From: Sisyra terminalis
Lineage: Eukaryota > Arthropoda > Insecta > Neuroptera > Sisyridae
NCBI GenBank assembly: GCA_958496175.1
Contig: OY292278.1
Coordinates: 20,026,001 to 20,090,000, forward strand
Direction: 5' to 3'
Length of the DNA: 64,000 bases
Positions within the stretch are counted from its first letter, which is position 1; each line of letters opens with the position of its first letter. Positions 25,561-37,439 of this stretch are shown here, one piece after another. The translations under genes were made by a program, and so were the position numbers. A model generated the notes under the pieces. That model made no database searches, was not told where the DNA came from, and saw only the letters and a program-made list of their open reading frames with translations.

Positions 25561-27480
25561 ATCCAACCCCACATTCAACGAGTAATTCCTTTTAGAATAA
25601 AGCTCTCATCGACAAATGTTAACGAATCAAGGCAATAATAAGGCAATGTGACAGTGGGATATTTGGTCGTCGCAATGATCCCAAGTCGTGTTCCAAGGAT
25701 TATTTTGGATTATTATGACATTACACATTTCAAGTTTATTAAATGATTCAACATTTTACTATTTGCATTTTCGAAATGAAAGGTTACTCGCTCGCATATA
25801 ACGCAAGTGAGATGAAATTCATTGGAAAACTACAGGAGAAACATGAAGACAACTGTAACAGCACGTTACATGCATATTATCGATTTCCGGGAAAAGGGAT
25901 GAATATAATGAGAATGATAATGATATATATTATGTCAATATTGTATGGCCAAATAAATTTACTTATTGCATTTGAATTGATAGTGTTTACATTTTCAAAA
26001 GTTTGTCTACAAAAAAATGAGCATTTGAAGCTCAAAAGATAAATATGTGAGTTGGGGAATGAGATATCATGTATGGGGTTATTGGATTTTTTTTTCTTAG
26101 AAAATTAATTCTGATATAAAGAGGTTTTTTTTGTGAAATTTATGTGCCAATATTTGTTTCAGTATTTATTAGACTGTGAAAGGAGACCATATCTACAGTT
26201 TTTCCATAAATATTGAGACTAAAAAGAATTAAAGTCCCTTTAAGCATATCTGTTATATCCCCTTATTATATGCGTGTGATATTAAGCTCGGCGAAGCTTA
26301 AGTGAAACTTGGAAAAACGAAACAAGTCCTAGGGGATGGAGAAAAAATATTTTCTCGGTCTTATCTTGGGATATCTCACACTCTTCATCGACCCTTTATG
26401 TACTGCTTATAGCTTCTGTCATTCCTGAGGCCGTGGTTTGACTTACATGGAACTAATACGTGCAAAATTGGTAATATGCCAAACAATATCGTTGTAAACA
26501 TGCATTACGTAGGGGAATAAGCTTGTTCTCTCTCCAGGTAACATGTCCATATTTACTTTACGTTTCAGCTCAATTATTAGCAATTGGAAAGTTTCATCTA
26601 ATGGTCGCTAATGCAAAATTTAAAAGTGAAAAATCGGCCTTTTGTCGAACAAAGCTGGGATCAATCATCCATGATAGACAAATCTATGATGGTTATATTC
26701 AATGTTCCCGAGAGAATTACGTTCGGATCAAGTGATTATGGTGTGAGCTTTCAAATTATTTAACGAGCTTTTCCTATTATGTGTTTGATAACGGTTACAA
26801 AACTAGTTGGGCTAGAGCGTGAATTAATGGAGAAGGGAATGATAGCGACCGTAAAAGCTTGACTATTTTAAATGATATCATCGAATTGAATCGATGAAGC
26901 TCAACAACACGAGATCTTGCTGAACGGAAAAGTTTTTTATTCAAACTTTCCGCAAACTAAAATAAATTCATGAGTTTTCAAATCGGATTCTTAATCTCAT
27001 AGCGCACCGTTTTCAAATCATTTTTAACGTTAACTTGTAAATTAAGTTTGGAGCTATCAAGCTCGATTTCTAAAGTAGTTATCAAACCGAGCTGGAAATG
27101 TGAAAAATTCTTAATTATAAAAAAGTTAAAAAAAATGTTCAAACTTGTAAAACTTTCTTAAAAGAACTACTCTACTTGTTTAATAAATAAAGTTTACTCT
27201 ATTGGTATGTTAAGACTTTGTTCAAGCCAATTGCAATAAATAATTTTATTATATAAAATCTATAAAAAAAAATTTCTACGTAAAAAAATCCTATTATTCA
27301 TATTAGATTATAGCTTTATTATTCGATAAACAAAGTAAATACATGGAGTATGAATGTAACATTAGAAAAATTGCATCAATTTTAAAGTCCAGTACCGGTA
27401 GATCGCGCTACTCTTAAAAAAGCACGTTTTTAAATCATTACGCGAGTCTTTGTTGTTGTTATTAACAATTGTGAATTTCA
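25561..27480. other. Moderately complex non-coding stretch
   Basis: The 25,600-25,920 and 26,280-26,900 segments are less AT-biased, with open frames at 25,743-26,042 (99 codons) and 26,523-26,735 (70 codons) that have no recognisable domain. No splice-flanked exon stands out. One occurrence of GAGCTTTT lies near 26,765. Confidence 0.3.
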
Positions 27481-27490
27481 ATCTATACGA

Positions 27491-27637
27491 TGGAAAATAT
27501 GTCAAAAAGTGGCGCCGCCACATGAGGGTCTGGTTTACTTATGTTACCTTATTTACCTTTGATAAAGTACAAACTTTTGGTTTAAGTTAGTACTGCTAAC
27601 ACACTAATGACGGCGCCACATTTTGACCCATTTCCCA
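27491..27637. mobile_element. 147-bp MITE-like element with GGCGCC inverted ends
   Basis: The 27-base left arm (27,491-27,517) matches the complement of the right arm (27,611-27,637) at 23 positions; both contain GTCAAAAWGTGGCGCCG. The interior is unrelated AT-rich sequence with a loop too small for a gene. The flanking octamers ctatacga and ctatgcat agree at five of eight positions, a possible decayed duplication. The family is not recognised. Confidence 0.5.
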
Positions 27638-27645
27638 CTATGCAT

Positions 27646-29371
27646 TGGAATACCTTCTTAATACATCGCCTACGTTCTAAATATTTGCGCTACTAGTGAC
27701 AGAAAAGAGAACTTTAATCTGGTCTGTTATTGTCTACGTGAATATTGTGAAGAAGATTATACTTTTTGGATTCTTTGCATCAATACTTCATGATTCTATA
27801 AATCGTGATTAAACCAGGTTTTAAATGAATCTAAAATTTAAGACTCAAAAATTAGACAATTTTTTTAAAAATAAAAATCATATGTCTACTTTTAAGCCCC
27901 TAGATATAGGAATTAAGTTTCTTTCATGAGCTTGCAATATCTTCTCTAAATTTTTTTGAACAACAATCGATTTTGGTTTGCAACATTATTTCATTAATAA
28001 AAGTCAATATTTGTTTTAAATAAAAATCAAATCAAACTAATAAAAAACACACAATTCAACCACTTAATCAATGAAACATTTAAACAATTTAAAACTTATG
28101 GAAATGATACAATAGAATGCAATCCAAACAAAAAAATACATACGAGTATAAGTTAAAAAATAATGAAATATGCATAGAGCTATAGTAAATGTCATGGGAA
28201 TATCCAACATTTATCATTTAACTTTAGTATTTATTTAAAACCGTCATCATTACTGTTTCTATGGTTCGTTGTGATTGTTTTTTCAGTCCTAAAAACACAT
28301 GAAGTACCAAATATAAATAAAGTAACAAATGATTATTATTCAGAACCATAAAGAAATGTTTTACTTTCAAAAATTTCGAAGTTTAAAGTTAGTTTTAATT
28401 TAAAAAGGTGTTGATTTCCAGATAAATTTATATACATTTGAACTAGGAGACTTCTTCGTGTTCAGTAACTTTGAAACTTTTGCCATTTTTATATTGAGTT
28501 AATTTAAATTGCCCGTCTTTCCTTTTTTCCAATTATAAATCTAATATTCAAGATTTTGAATTTCTTAAGCCTTAAATTCCCTATATTGATAACTGATAAT
28601 GCCATAGTTTTACTGATTATAGCGTATATTAAAAACTAACGATTCCTTCCATTGTAATGTGAGACTTCAAAACCATTGAGAAGACAACAAGAACACCAAT
28701 ATGGCCAAAGGTTTATAATCATCAAAACAAAAGCCCGGCATATATAGTGGAAGAATAATTAATCCATTAATTCAGCGAAATTTTTTCTATAAGCCTACAT
28801 TTAGTTTTGTATTCCTTTTAAGGATTTGGATTGAATCCATTAATTTTTTTTTTATCTTTAAGTTCTATGGTCATTGTGGTGATTGATGTACTCATTAATT
28901 AAGAAAACCCCACCAAAGAAAAGTTTAGCCGCTAATAACAGCCAATCAAATGTATTTCTAGTTTCACCTGTAAGTTACCGGTAATTTCAGTCTCCAAGAT
29001 GTATTCTTGTGTCGAAGACTAACTGTCGAAAATAAAGATGAAATATTTGAAGTAATGAAAATTAGAAAAGCTGATTACTATCGGATTATCATCGAAAAAC
29101 TTATATTTGACCATGAAACAATTTTAATTGTTTTATATAATACCGATTTCAAGAAAACACTTAATATTTGGTAGCCGGAAGTGTTGAGACGACAAATTGT
29201 CAGGCTATATTTTTGTCAGTGAACTATTTTTATTAAAATAGAAACGGAAGACAATAAATGGGACCAAACAAAAATATCAACTAAAATTTTAATGATTTAA
29301 GGTTAGTAAAGTGATCCAAATGAATGTTAAACAATGATTAATGGTCTGGAAAATTTTATTACCTCAAGTAT
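27646..29371. other. AT-rich non-coding stretch
   Basis: Nothing assignable was seen, including no convincing open frame. Confidence 0.5.
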
Positions 29372-29381
29372 AGAACTAGAA

Positions 29382-29556
29382 AAAAGCCTACTAGTAGCCG
29401 AGTGTTTAAGATGACCATTCCAGAATTGGTAGGTGTTTGGTTCGAATCTTATATCGAACAAAATTATGCTATGTTTCGATTTACGGATTTTTTTAACCCT
29501 AGAGTCGCTAAAGATCTTTGTAGTTATAAAGTAATGGTAAATAATATAAAAAATAG
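29382..29556 (+). mobile_element. tRNA-derived SINE, copy C
   Basis: The head GCCTACTAGTAGCCGAGTG matches the A-box region of the other copies. The B box GTTTGGTTCGAATCTT lies near 29,435-29,450, and the body word TTAACCCTAGAGTCGCTAAA is near 29,494-29,513. The flanks share ACTAGAA (29,375-29,381 and 29,557-29,563), part of an imperfect 10-base duplication (agaactagaa / tagactagaa). Divergence from copies A, B and D is considerable, so it is an old copy. Confidence 0.7.
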
Positions 29557-29599
29557 ACTAGAAGGCAATCCTGTATCATGAATCGCTACCCAATAATCA

Positions 29600-29772
29600 A
29601 AAACTTATTTTTTTTTGTTTATCTTCAATTAATAACTTCCCAAATATTTCGTGTCTCTAGAGTTAATAAAACCTAGAGTAAACTGAAAAATATTGAAAAT
29701 TTGCTTGGAGGACTAAAGTCAGTACCTACAAGTTGTGGAGCGGCCACCTTGACCACTCGGCCACCAGTAGCC
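29600..29772 (-). mobile_element. tRNA-derived SINE, copy D
   Basis: The minus strand reads CTACTGGTGGCCGAGTGGTC followed by AAGGTGGCCGCTCCACAACT, the clearest A-box head in the window. The B box region is degraded (GTACTGACTTTAGTCC). The body contains the complement of CTCTAGAGTTAATAAAA, shared with copy B. It lies tail to tail with copy C, about 45 bases apart, so the two Pol III heads point toward each other from the outer sides of the pair. Confidence 0.75.
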
Positions 29773-30539
29773 TTCATATTTTATATCTCTGTAACTCTAA
29801 ATTTAATCAATTGTTTCTAACAATTGGTCAACAGAAGCCAGTCATTGAACAGTAAAAGAAGTGTTCGGTTGCACCAGGATAATCTCTAAGTTTCACATAA
29901 CTTTGATGACCTGGTAGAAGTTCCAGGAATTTTGTGGGGAAGTTGTTACCCGTCCAACTAAGTTTGAGATTTTCAAGTCCACAACAAACGCTCTTAATCG
30001 TGTTAAAGTTATTCTAATGGGATACTTGTGAAAACTGGATATGTGGATTAGGTTTTTACCACATAGGGAAGTTATTTTTAGGAAAATACTATGATAAGTA
30101 TGTTTTTAATATTTGAGTTTAAAAGACCGGTTTTTACTTTTGTAATTAAAGCTTTAAAATAGATGACAAAGTTTATTTAATTGTGTAACGAATTGTGAAG
30201 ATATTTTTCGTAAGTATTGCTTTAATTGAAATTATAACAAATCGATAACTTTGTTTCCTCAGTTAATTAATTTCAATTAATAGAAAATAGTTTTTCTCGA
30301 AACAATTGAATGAATTGAGAACTTTTGTGTTTGCAAACGTAAATAACTGGAAACAATCTGCATTTAGTTCGCTTCGAATTATGAAAGCTCATTTGTCCGA
30401 TAATTTGGACGGTATCTATGGAAACCTGCTATAAAGGGTGACAAGCGACACAAAATACTGTTGCATTTTCACTTAAAACAAATAAGGCAACAGTGGCCGG
30501 GAAATTCTATGTGTACTCTCATAACTATCTAGATTTGTG
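29773..30539. other. AT-rich non-coding stretch
   Basis: Nothing assignable was seen. Confidence 0.5.
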
Positions 30540-31142
30540 CCATTTGAAAAACAAGCTTTGCCTTTCTTTATTCCTCGTCCTGTTTTGAGCCCATTCCAAG
30601 CGGCCGTGCCCGTATTTTTCTCGGGAATAATTGCGTTAATGAAGATGTCGCCAGCTTGCGTCTTTTTATTTTTTCGAATTAAACTTTTCTTTTTTTTTTA
30701 ATTGGTCCGTTAAGCGCGTGAAATGAAATAATTAAATTTTTATCGCCGTTATTCTCGCGCAATTTTCCCGTGCTTACACACGTCCGTTTTTCTTGCTTGT
30801 TTTTCCTCGATGGAAATTTTTAATTTGCCTATATTGAATTAGTGAAAGTGTTTGGGAATAATTATGATGACGGTTCGGAAATATTTCATTTTGAAAATAG
30901 TTTGGATGTTTGAACATTGCCATTCGCTCGGGGAGAATCGATAAATAAATGATTGTTGGGGGGTGAGATGGCGTTTGGGATCGTGAAATTTGGCATTCCA
31001 ATGATAGTAATAATAAGGGTGAATGATGACAAGGGTCATAAGTCTTGAAAAACTGTTTTGAGATGGATTTATGAGGGAAATCTTGCCAACGACTTGCATG
31101 AAAATTTGGAAAATATACATGTTTGCAATGAATTATTTGCAT
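30540..31142. other. Complex island, candidate conserved non-coding DNA
   Basis: The 30,540-30,800 part holds CCAAGCGGCCGTGCCCG, GATGTCGCCAGCTTGCG and TCGCCGTTATTCTCGCGC, a high local CpG density. Two overlapping minus-strand frames (30,774-31,142, 122 codons; 30,839-31,120, 93 codons) are open, but they compete with each other and show no domain. Promoter or enhancer function is inference. Confidence 0.25.
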
Positions 31143-34100
31143 TATTTTTATATCACAAATATTGGTACTGCATAAAAAATGCTTCCTCTTTAAAAACCAT
31201 TAAATTTTACATGTTTTATACTCTCTTTATTAACTTTTATTACAGCTATTCATTATAGATGATTTAAAATTTATCCACCAATTTTTAATGACTTCATGAA
31301 TATTTTTTCCTTCGTAATTATCACAGTTGAAACTTGTCAATTAATATATTTATGTATACATTCCATAATTCAATTTAAATAACTAGACTTAAAAATTTAC
31401 ACTTAAAACATGATATATCATAAATTACTCGTACGGAGTTTATAATTTAAGACTTGAAAGTAAAAAATTATATCTATCATATTTTTATGAAAAGCTCATT
31501 AAATTGTTAATTTTTTCTCAATGACTTACATAACTGTTAAAAATGTTTCATTCAATAATTTTCAGAATAATTACAATGAAACAAAATAGTTGGTCTTTGA
31601 AAATAATTTTCATAAAATATAAATTAATTTTGATATTAAAACACTGTTGAACTTTATACTCAATCATTATTCTCAAATGTTTGACAGCTTTTCAAAAAAA
31701 CTTTAAAATTTGTTTTAGACTTTATAAATTTATGTGGAAAATTAATAAGGCGACGACACTTTTTGGTGTGTTGATTATAGAGAATTTTTTTTCGTTTTAT
31801 TCAAACAGTTTTACTGTGAGTTTTGTATATGGGTCATTAAAAGACGTAAAGCGTTTTTAAATGTAAATATATGAGTCATATAACTAAGGTAGAGATAATT
31901 TAATATTTTTTTAAATAGCGTAATGTTTTGCGTACGAATGGCTTTAATTTTTTACTACATTTGTCAATTAATTTTTGAGAAAAATTTAAAGTTAACAATA
32001 TTTAAATTTAACATCATCGTTGAAACATTTCTGTACCTATTAACTCATTAGCTGATTGATAAATCAAAATCGAATGCCATGTGAGTGACAAAAAATTGTT
32101 TTTTTTTTGTCAATTTCTAACCATCGGATCATTTTCTAAGATCAAAACGATTCATAGTTGATTTTGTTGAAGGAAAACTAGAAGTTTCCCAGGAAAAAGG
32201 AAGAAAACGACTTGAAATCCTTGATCTATTGACATGAGGAATGAATTTTCCCAATTTGAAAAACTTTTCCATAGATAAACGAAACTGGTGGGAAAAATTC
32301 AACCACGCGGGAAACTAACCCTGCTGTCGAGCACAAATACAGATAAGAGAAGGGCCAATCAAGTGGCTTAAAGTTGTCGTTTAAAGTTTTTAATTTTCAG
32401 CTCAACCTTTATTTTTTATTCCAATTAGATTAAAATATCGATGTTACTTTAAGAGTGGAAAAACTTCCTTAAACTTTCGAGCTACAGCTACGCAAAAAAT
32501 GAATAAAAACGTTTTGTTTTTTAAATATTTTTAAGTCAATTTTCTGTACAAATTCGAAATAATTTTGAAAATATTGTCTCCAAAAGCGGTATTAGTGATA
32601 GTCCACAGAAATAAAATGAAATAAGTCAGTAGGGAATACATATTGACAATTTAGTATTTCTTCATTATACGTAACGATCATTTCGGAAAATATTGTCTTC
32701 TATTATTAAATCAAAGGTGTGTGAAATATTTGAACATACATATACAAACTTTTGTAAGCACTTTACAATACATTTTTAAGGTATAAGCAATAGTATTATA
32801 TAGGAAAGAGTAATTCAAATTAAGAAGATATGTAATTCTCTACTAATCATTATCATTGTTGTCATATTAATTTATCTCGTTGACGAAGTTGCGGGTGTTG
32901 ACTAGCTTTGTTTACACTTTCAAAGTGAAATTTTATTTAATTTTATTAAAAACCAAACACTGCAGCGATTTTAAGAACAAAAATTACTTCGAATTCACAA
33001 AAAAAATTAATTCAAAATTTTAAAATATTTTTAGCTTCAGTTTCCATTGTACTTCATTGTCACTATTAATATTGATGAATTTATTTTAAGCTTTAAAAAC
33101 TTGCAATTTGGTACAAAATGGCTGTAGAGTTTTTCACATGAAATCATAAAGACCGTTTAAAAGTTCATTTTTCCATAAATTTTCATAGGCAGCTTTCGTA
33201 TTACTTTATAAAAATGTCGCAAATAGAAACATAATTCAGGGATCTAAAGTGTCTTGATTGTAACAAATTACTCCATTTGGAACAATTGCGCTCTTATAGT
33301 CGCACTCAATTCAACAGTAGGTGGTTAGGTACTTTTGTAACAAGTGAAACACATTTTAAAACATAAGCCTTTCCATGTTTTATAACCTGTCACTTTTTCG
33401 AGGCCTTTAGTACGATTCAAGAACGAACAAAAAATATATTATATACATAATATATATATTCTATTTAAACTTCTCGAGAACATTTCGCCAAGCTTCACCA
33501 AGCGGCAGAAATTCACAATTTTAATTAAAATAATTTTTCTAAGCGAATTTTCCCAAATGAAATTTCAACTTATCATCAAAGACCTAAGCTTATTAACTGT
33601 ATCAAAGTTTCAAATTAAATTAAGAAATATTTCAGTCATTTCGTGATGAGAGTTACAGCTTACAAATATCAATTTTAATATTTATGAATATAAATTCATT
33701 TTTTTATAATAAAAAAAACCAAATGATTGATAGATAAAATGTTGAACAGTATTTAATTGACACGTTATAGCTTTTGTGTTTTATTACATACATTATAACA
33801 AATCAATTGTTTGATCTGTTAGACAGGCGATAATTAAATTTTATTTAAAATTCAATTTGGAAATAAAATCTTTTGTTTTTCTAGAAAAACAATTACGAAT
33901 CGCTTCCGCCATATTTGATTAAATATTCAATTCAATGAGCTTTACTAAACTGTGTCGTTAAAAGATAAAAAAAAGCGGGAAAATTGGATCAAGTCAATAG
34001 GTCATGATGTCTAAAGAGATTATCTTGATCCGAGCTTTATCGCTTATTTTCAAATAAGTATAAAAAACATTAAAAAATTAAAAGTAAATTCACAAACGAA

Positions 34101-34920
34101 GTGTTTTAATAGGAAAATTTGGGGAAATTTATTTGGTCCAATACAATTTTTTTGGTTTAAAATGAGATGAAAATCGTTTTTCGTTTCATTCATTGCTTTT
34201 TCTCGACAAATTACATCTCTTATCGAGGTGCAGGCCTATTTTTCGACTCATTTAAATTGTAAAGATTTGAACAGAAATTTACAGTTGTATTCGATGGTGT
34301 TTTTAAAAAACGAAGTAAAAGGACTTAATCGAGGTTTCAATCCATTAAACTAATAAAAAAGAATAATCATTCAAAAAAGGAAAAAGAAAAAATTTTTATG
34401 CCTGAATCAAATTCGAGAAAAAAATATTTTTCTGTTGTACAAAGGTGGATTTTGTATTATAAAAGTGTACTAATTAAAAATAATGAATAACAAACGAGTG
34501 AAATTTATTCAAAGGCAAATTGTTTGTATTTTCTTTTTTTTTTTTTGTTCTGGGTTTTTCTCTTGTGTTGCTCTGACCATTTTCCTAATGATTTCGTTAT
34601 TGTTCGTATAAATATTTTATGTTACTTTTTTTTGAATTCAATGAATAACTCAACATGAACTTTTTATCGATAAAAGAGCTTCAATTAAAAAATAAATAAT
34701 TATTTTTAAAACAACGTATTTTTTTTTGTCTACCTTTCATTTCCAAAAAAAATATTTTTCCAAAAAAATCACAAATTCACTTCGGGGAATTTTTACACTT
34801 AATCAGATACTTCACCTTAAGGCAAAAAGCCCCACAACTGTTCACATAAACTTGCTATTCGTAATTCACTATTAAAGAGAAAATCACTGGATTTTTTTTT
34901 TTTTTTTGAACAATTTGAAA
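31143..34920. other. Long AT-rich non-coding stretch
   Basis: No gene or recognisable repeat in almost 3.8 kb. A low-complexity AT run (aaaaaatatattatatac and following) lies at 33,429-33,460. Segment 32,160-32,350 is slightly more complex (CAACCACGCGGGAAAC) but has no open frame of note. Confidence 0.5.
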
Positions 34921-35140
34921 ATCGTTTAAAATCGTTTATGCACGTGACGAAATTTTTCGGTGGGATCGTAAAATTTTCACGAGACCAAACACAGGCTCCC
35001 TCTATCTACGTTGATGGGCAATGGGCGACTGCGGAGCTTGAAAGCGTCGTGACGCATCGCGGCGCCTCATCACGCGCATTCGTCGCCGAAAATAATTTCA
35101 ACATCAACTTTCTTGAATTTACTCGCGTTTGACAACTATC
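34921..35140. promoter_or_regulatory. Compact CpG-dense island
   Basis: About 20 CpG dinucleotides fall in roughly 200 bases, within DNA that otherwise has few. Examples are GAAAGCGTCGTGACGCATCG, CGGCGCC, CACGCGCATTCGTCGCCG and a GCGT..ACGC micro-hairpin. A 64-codon plus frame spans it (34,938-35,132), but homology is not recognisable and the flanks lack splice sites in frame. It could be a promoter-like island, an unmethylated regulatory element or a small exon. The promoter type assigned here is the most general reading and is tentative. Confidence 0.25.
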
Positions 35141-35640
35141 TACCCCAAACTTAGAAACAATTATCGAAATTATAATATCTCAATGTTTTATTAGTGCTTA
35201 CATTTCTTCAAAGAACTCCTAAATTAAATCATCAATCGTTACTTCATTAACAGTTCTTCCATCAATTTATTCCTAGAGAAATCAGAACTGAGTCTAATAT
35301 CTGAAAATTTATACAAATAATAATTGATTTTGTTGCTTTATTCAATTAAATCATAATTTTCTTCAAAAAAAGACGACAAATATAAAATATTTTTACAGGG
35401 ATATTTAAAATGTCAAATCCTACTTTTAAATGTCTTCTTTGTTTCTACGTAAATTGTGGTTTCGATCAAATGACTGTCAAACAATTATTTCGTGAGTCTA
35501 AAGGGTCAATATAATTCTTATATTTTTTTCAGCACGGAACTGTATTTTTAACGATTTTGTTAGAAGTATTCTATTATTTCCAATATTATTGAATGTGTAT
35601 AAATTCAAATTAGATTTATGCAATATATGAAGTATGTAGA
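35141..35640. other. AT-rich non-coding stretch
   Basis: Nothing assignable was seen. Confidence 0.5.
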
Positions 35641-35644
35641 ATTT

Positions 35645-35765
35645 ATAAAGTATGCTATAAAAATAAATTTGAACTAAAGTTCACACAAATGTATTATTGT
35701 CGTATTGCCCAGATACGTATTTCGATTGCTAAGCAATTTTACTCAATAGTCTTTAAGTAGTATTG
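35645..35765 (-). mobile_element. Decayed Penelope-like terminal fragment, family 2
   Basis: On the minus strand it reads TTGCTTAGCAATCGAAATAC, then GTATCTGGGCAATACGAC and, further on, GTGTGAACTTTAGTTCAAAT. These are the same words, in the same order, as the element at 4.7-5.1 kb. The hammerhead core box is degraded to TTGAGTA (35,706-35,750 is the ribozyme relic), while stem II (ATTGC/GCAAT), the palindrome ATACGTAT and stem I strand TGGGCA survive. A low-complexity tract of 'tatactttt' units follows at 35,815-35,875. Confidence 0.65.
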
Positions 35766-36464
35766 GATCGTTCCGTAACTGCAATGAAATTAGTCACAAA
35801 TTTCATGCTTATTTATATTTTTTTATACTTATATACTTTTTATACTTTTTTTTATATTTAATTTAATACTTTTTTAAATTATATTGTACAAATACGGCCA
35901 CAATATATTTCATATATTTCATATATTGAGATATTTTTGTTTTTGAGATATTTTTCCAAATAACTGCTCCTAGTAAGATAATTCCCGGTTTAAGTTAAAG
36001 AATTTTCAAAATTTATTAATTAATTTTATTTTTTACCCATATTTTTGAGTTTAATAATTTTTTACCTTACTAATTGGAACAAGGAACAAAGCTGAGTCAT
36101 AATAGCCCTTTTAGATACAATGCAGAGGAACTCTAAAGAGAGAACCCCAGAACAATAAAGAAGAGGAAGAAGAAGAAAGATGATGTAAAAAGCCGAGAAA
36201 AATATTTAAGTAAAATTGATCGATAAGTTGCGATCTTCACGGTTTTTTTTTGACCTTAAGGAGTTAAGTGACATTATGTGCCCTTTCTCCTTGAATAAGA
36301 ATGTTTTTAATTAACAGCCACTATACACTGTATTAAAATTTATAAATAACAAAAATGATGTTCACTTCATTAAAAATGAACGTAAAACACATTTAATATA
36401 CCACTGTTCCTTAAAAAAAATATTTTTGAACTCTTATCAAAGATACAAGTTTCAATAACCACAC

Positions 36465-36610
36465 ATTTCTCTTCAGTGGTCATCAAATTTAATTGGATCT
36501 CTTTAAAACTATAATCTGATAATTCAGCCAGGAAAATATGTAATGAAAATTTTCACAGTTGAAGTAACGGACCACTAAAATTGATTGCTTGGCAATTGAA
36601 AAGTAATTTC
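36465..36610. mobile_element. Scrambled Penelope-like terminal fragments, family 2
   Basis: A minus-strand piece (TTGATGACCACTGAAGAG, complement of about 36,470-36,487) stops just after the core box. About 85 bases on, a plus-strand piece reads GGACCACTAAAATTGATTGC then TTGGCAATTGAAAAG (36,569-36,604), with a damaged core box. The opposite orientation resembles the head-to-head junctions of the two fold-back copies, but both halves are decayed. Confidence 0.45.
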
Positions 36611-37439
36611 TTAAAGACCAACGTTAATGCAATCGTTCTGCGTTTGCTTTACTTTTGGTTTACCGCATATAAAAATGAAAAAATATATATTTCAAACTTT
36701 AATTCAGAAAAACAAATGTTACTAAACTTTTGGGAAAGTTTTAAATAAAATGAGAAAATTACCTTAGGTTTGATTTCAATTTATTTATAAAATTGCTGTG
36801 TATATAAATCATTAAAATTTAAAATTTAGGACCAATTTTTTTTATAAAACAAATTAAAACTTTTAATGCAAACCAGAAAATATCCCATGACCCATACAAT
36901 TTTGTTTTTAAACAAAAATAAAAAATTTGGAGTGACAAAACATCAAATTATATTATTTTGATGTTTGCTTGCAGAAAAAAAAATTGAATAAAATAGCTAA
37001 TGTACTTATCACCACTTTAATACAAATAAGCGGCTTGTTTAAAAATTCCATTAGTTTCAATTTTAATAATTTTATATACATAAATTGGAAAAAAAAACTT
37101 ACCTAATTCGTATTATGGAAGCATTTAGTCAGTAATTACTTTTTACTTAAATTTTATAATTCCAACAAAATTATATTTCATTATCAAAATGTTTGAAAGC
37201 TTGAAACCAGAAAAAATGTTCCTGGCTGTTAAATGTTTATAAATGAGCCAAAATAATGCAGTTATCAAATGTAAAAGTTGAGCTTTTTAGAATCGTTACA
37301 AAAATCATATCTAGAATTTCATAGAAATTAAGCGATTTGAAGAGTCAAATCATAATCGTTTCATTTGAAAAGGCTAATTCTAAGCTTTGTCATTATGTCT
37401 GAATCAATAGTCTAAAAAAGCTCTCATTCATAAATTACT
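36611..37439. other. AT-rich non-coding stretch
   Basis: Nothing assignable beyond two GAGCTTTT octamers near 37,280 and 37,415. Confidence 0.5.

Noticed and set aside
29739..29772. tRNA-Ser/Leu-like A box suggesting a functional tRNA gene (also at 7.94, 14.57 and 29.39 kb).
   Set aside because: No acceptor stem or complete cloverleaf, a shared non-tRNA body in other copies and flanking duplications show SINE heads.
30774..31142. 122-codon minus-strand open frame.
   Set aside because: A second open frame on the same strand overlaps it in another frame. The composition is driven by H/S/P codons from a pyrimidine-rich tract, with no domain.
33429..33460. AT-alternating run considered as a microsatellite or origin-like element.
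   Set aside because: Short, irregular and typical of AT-rich background.
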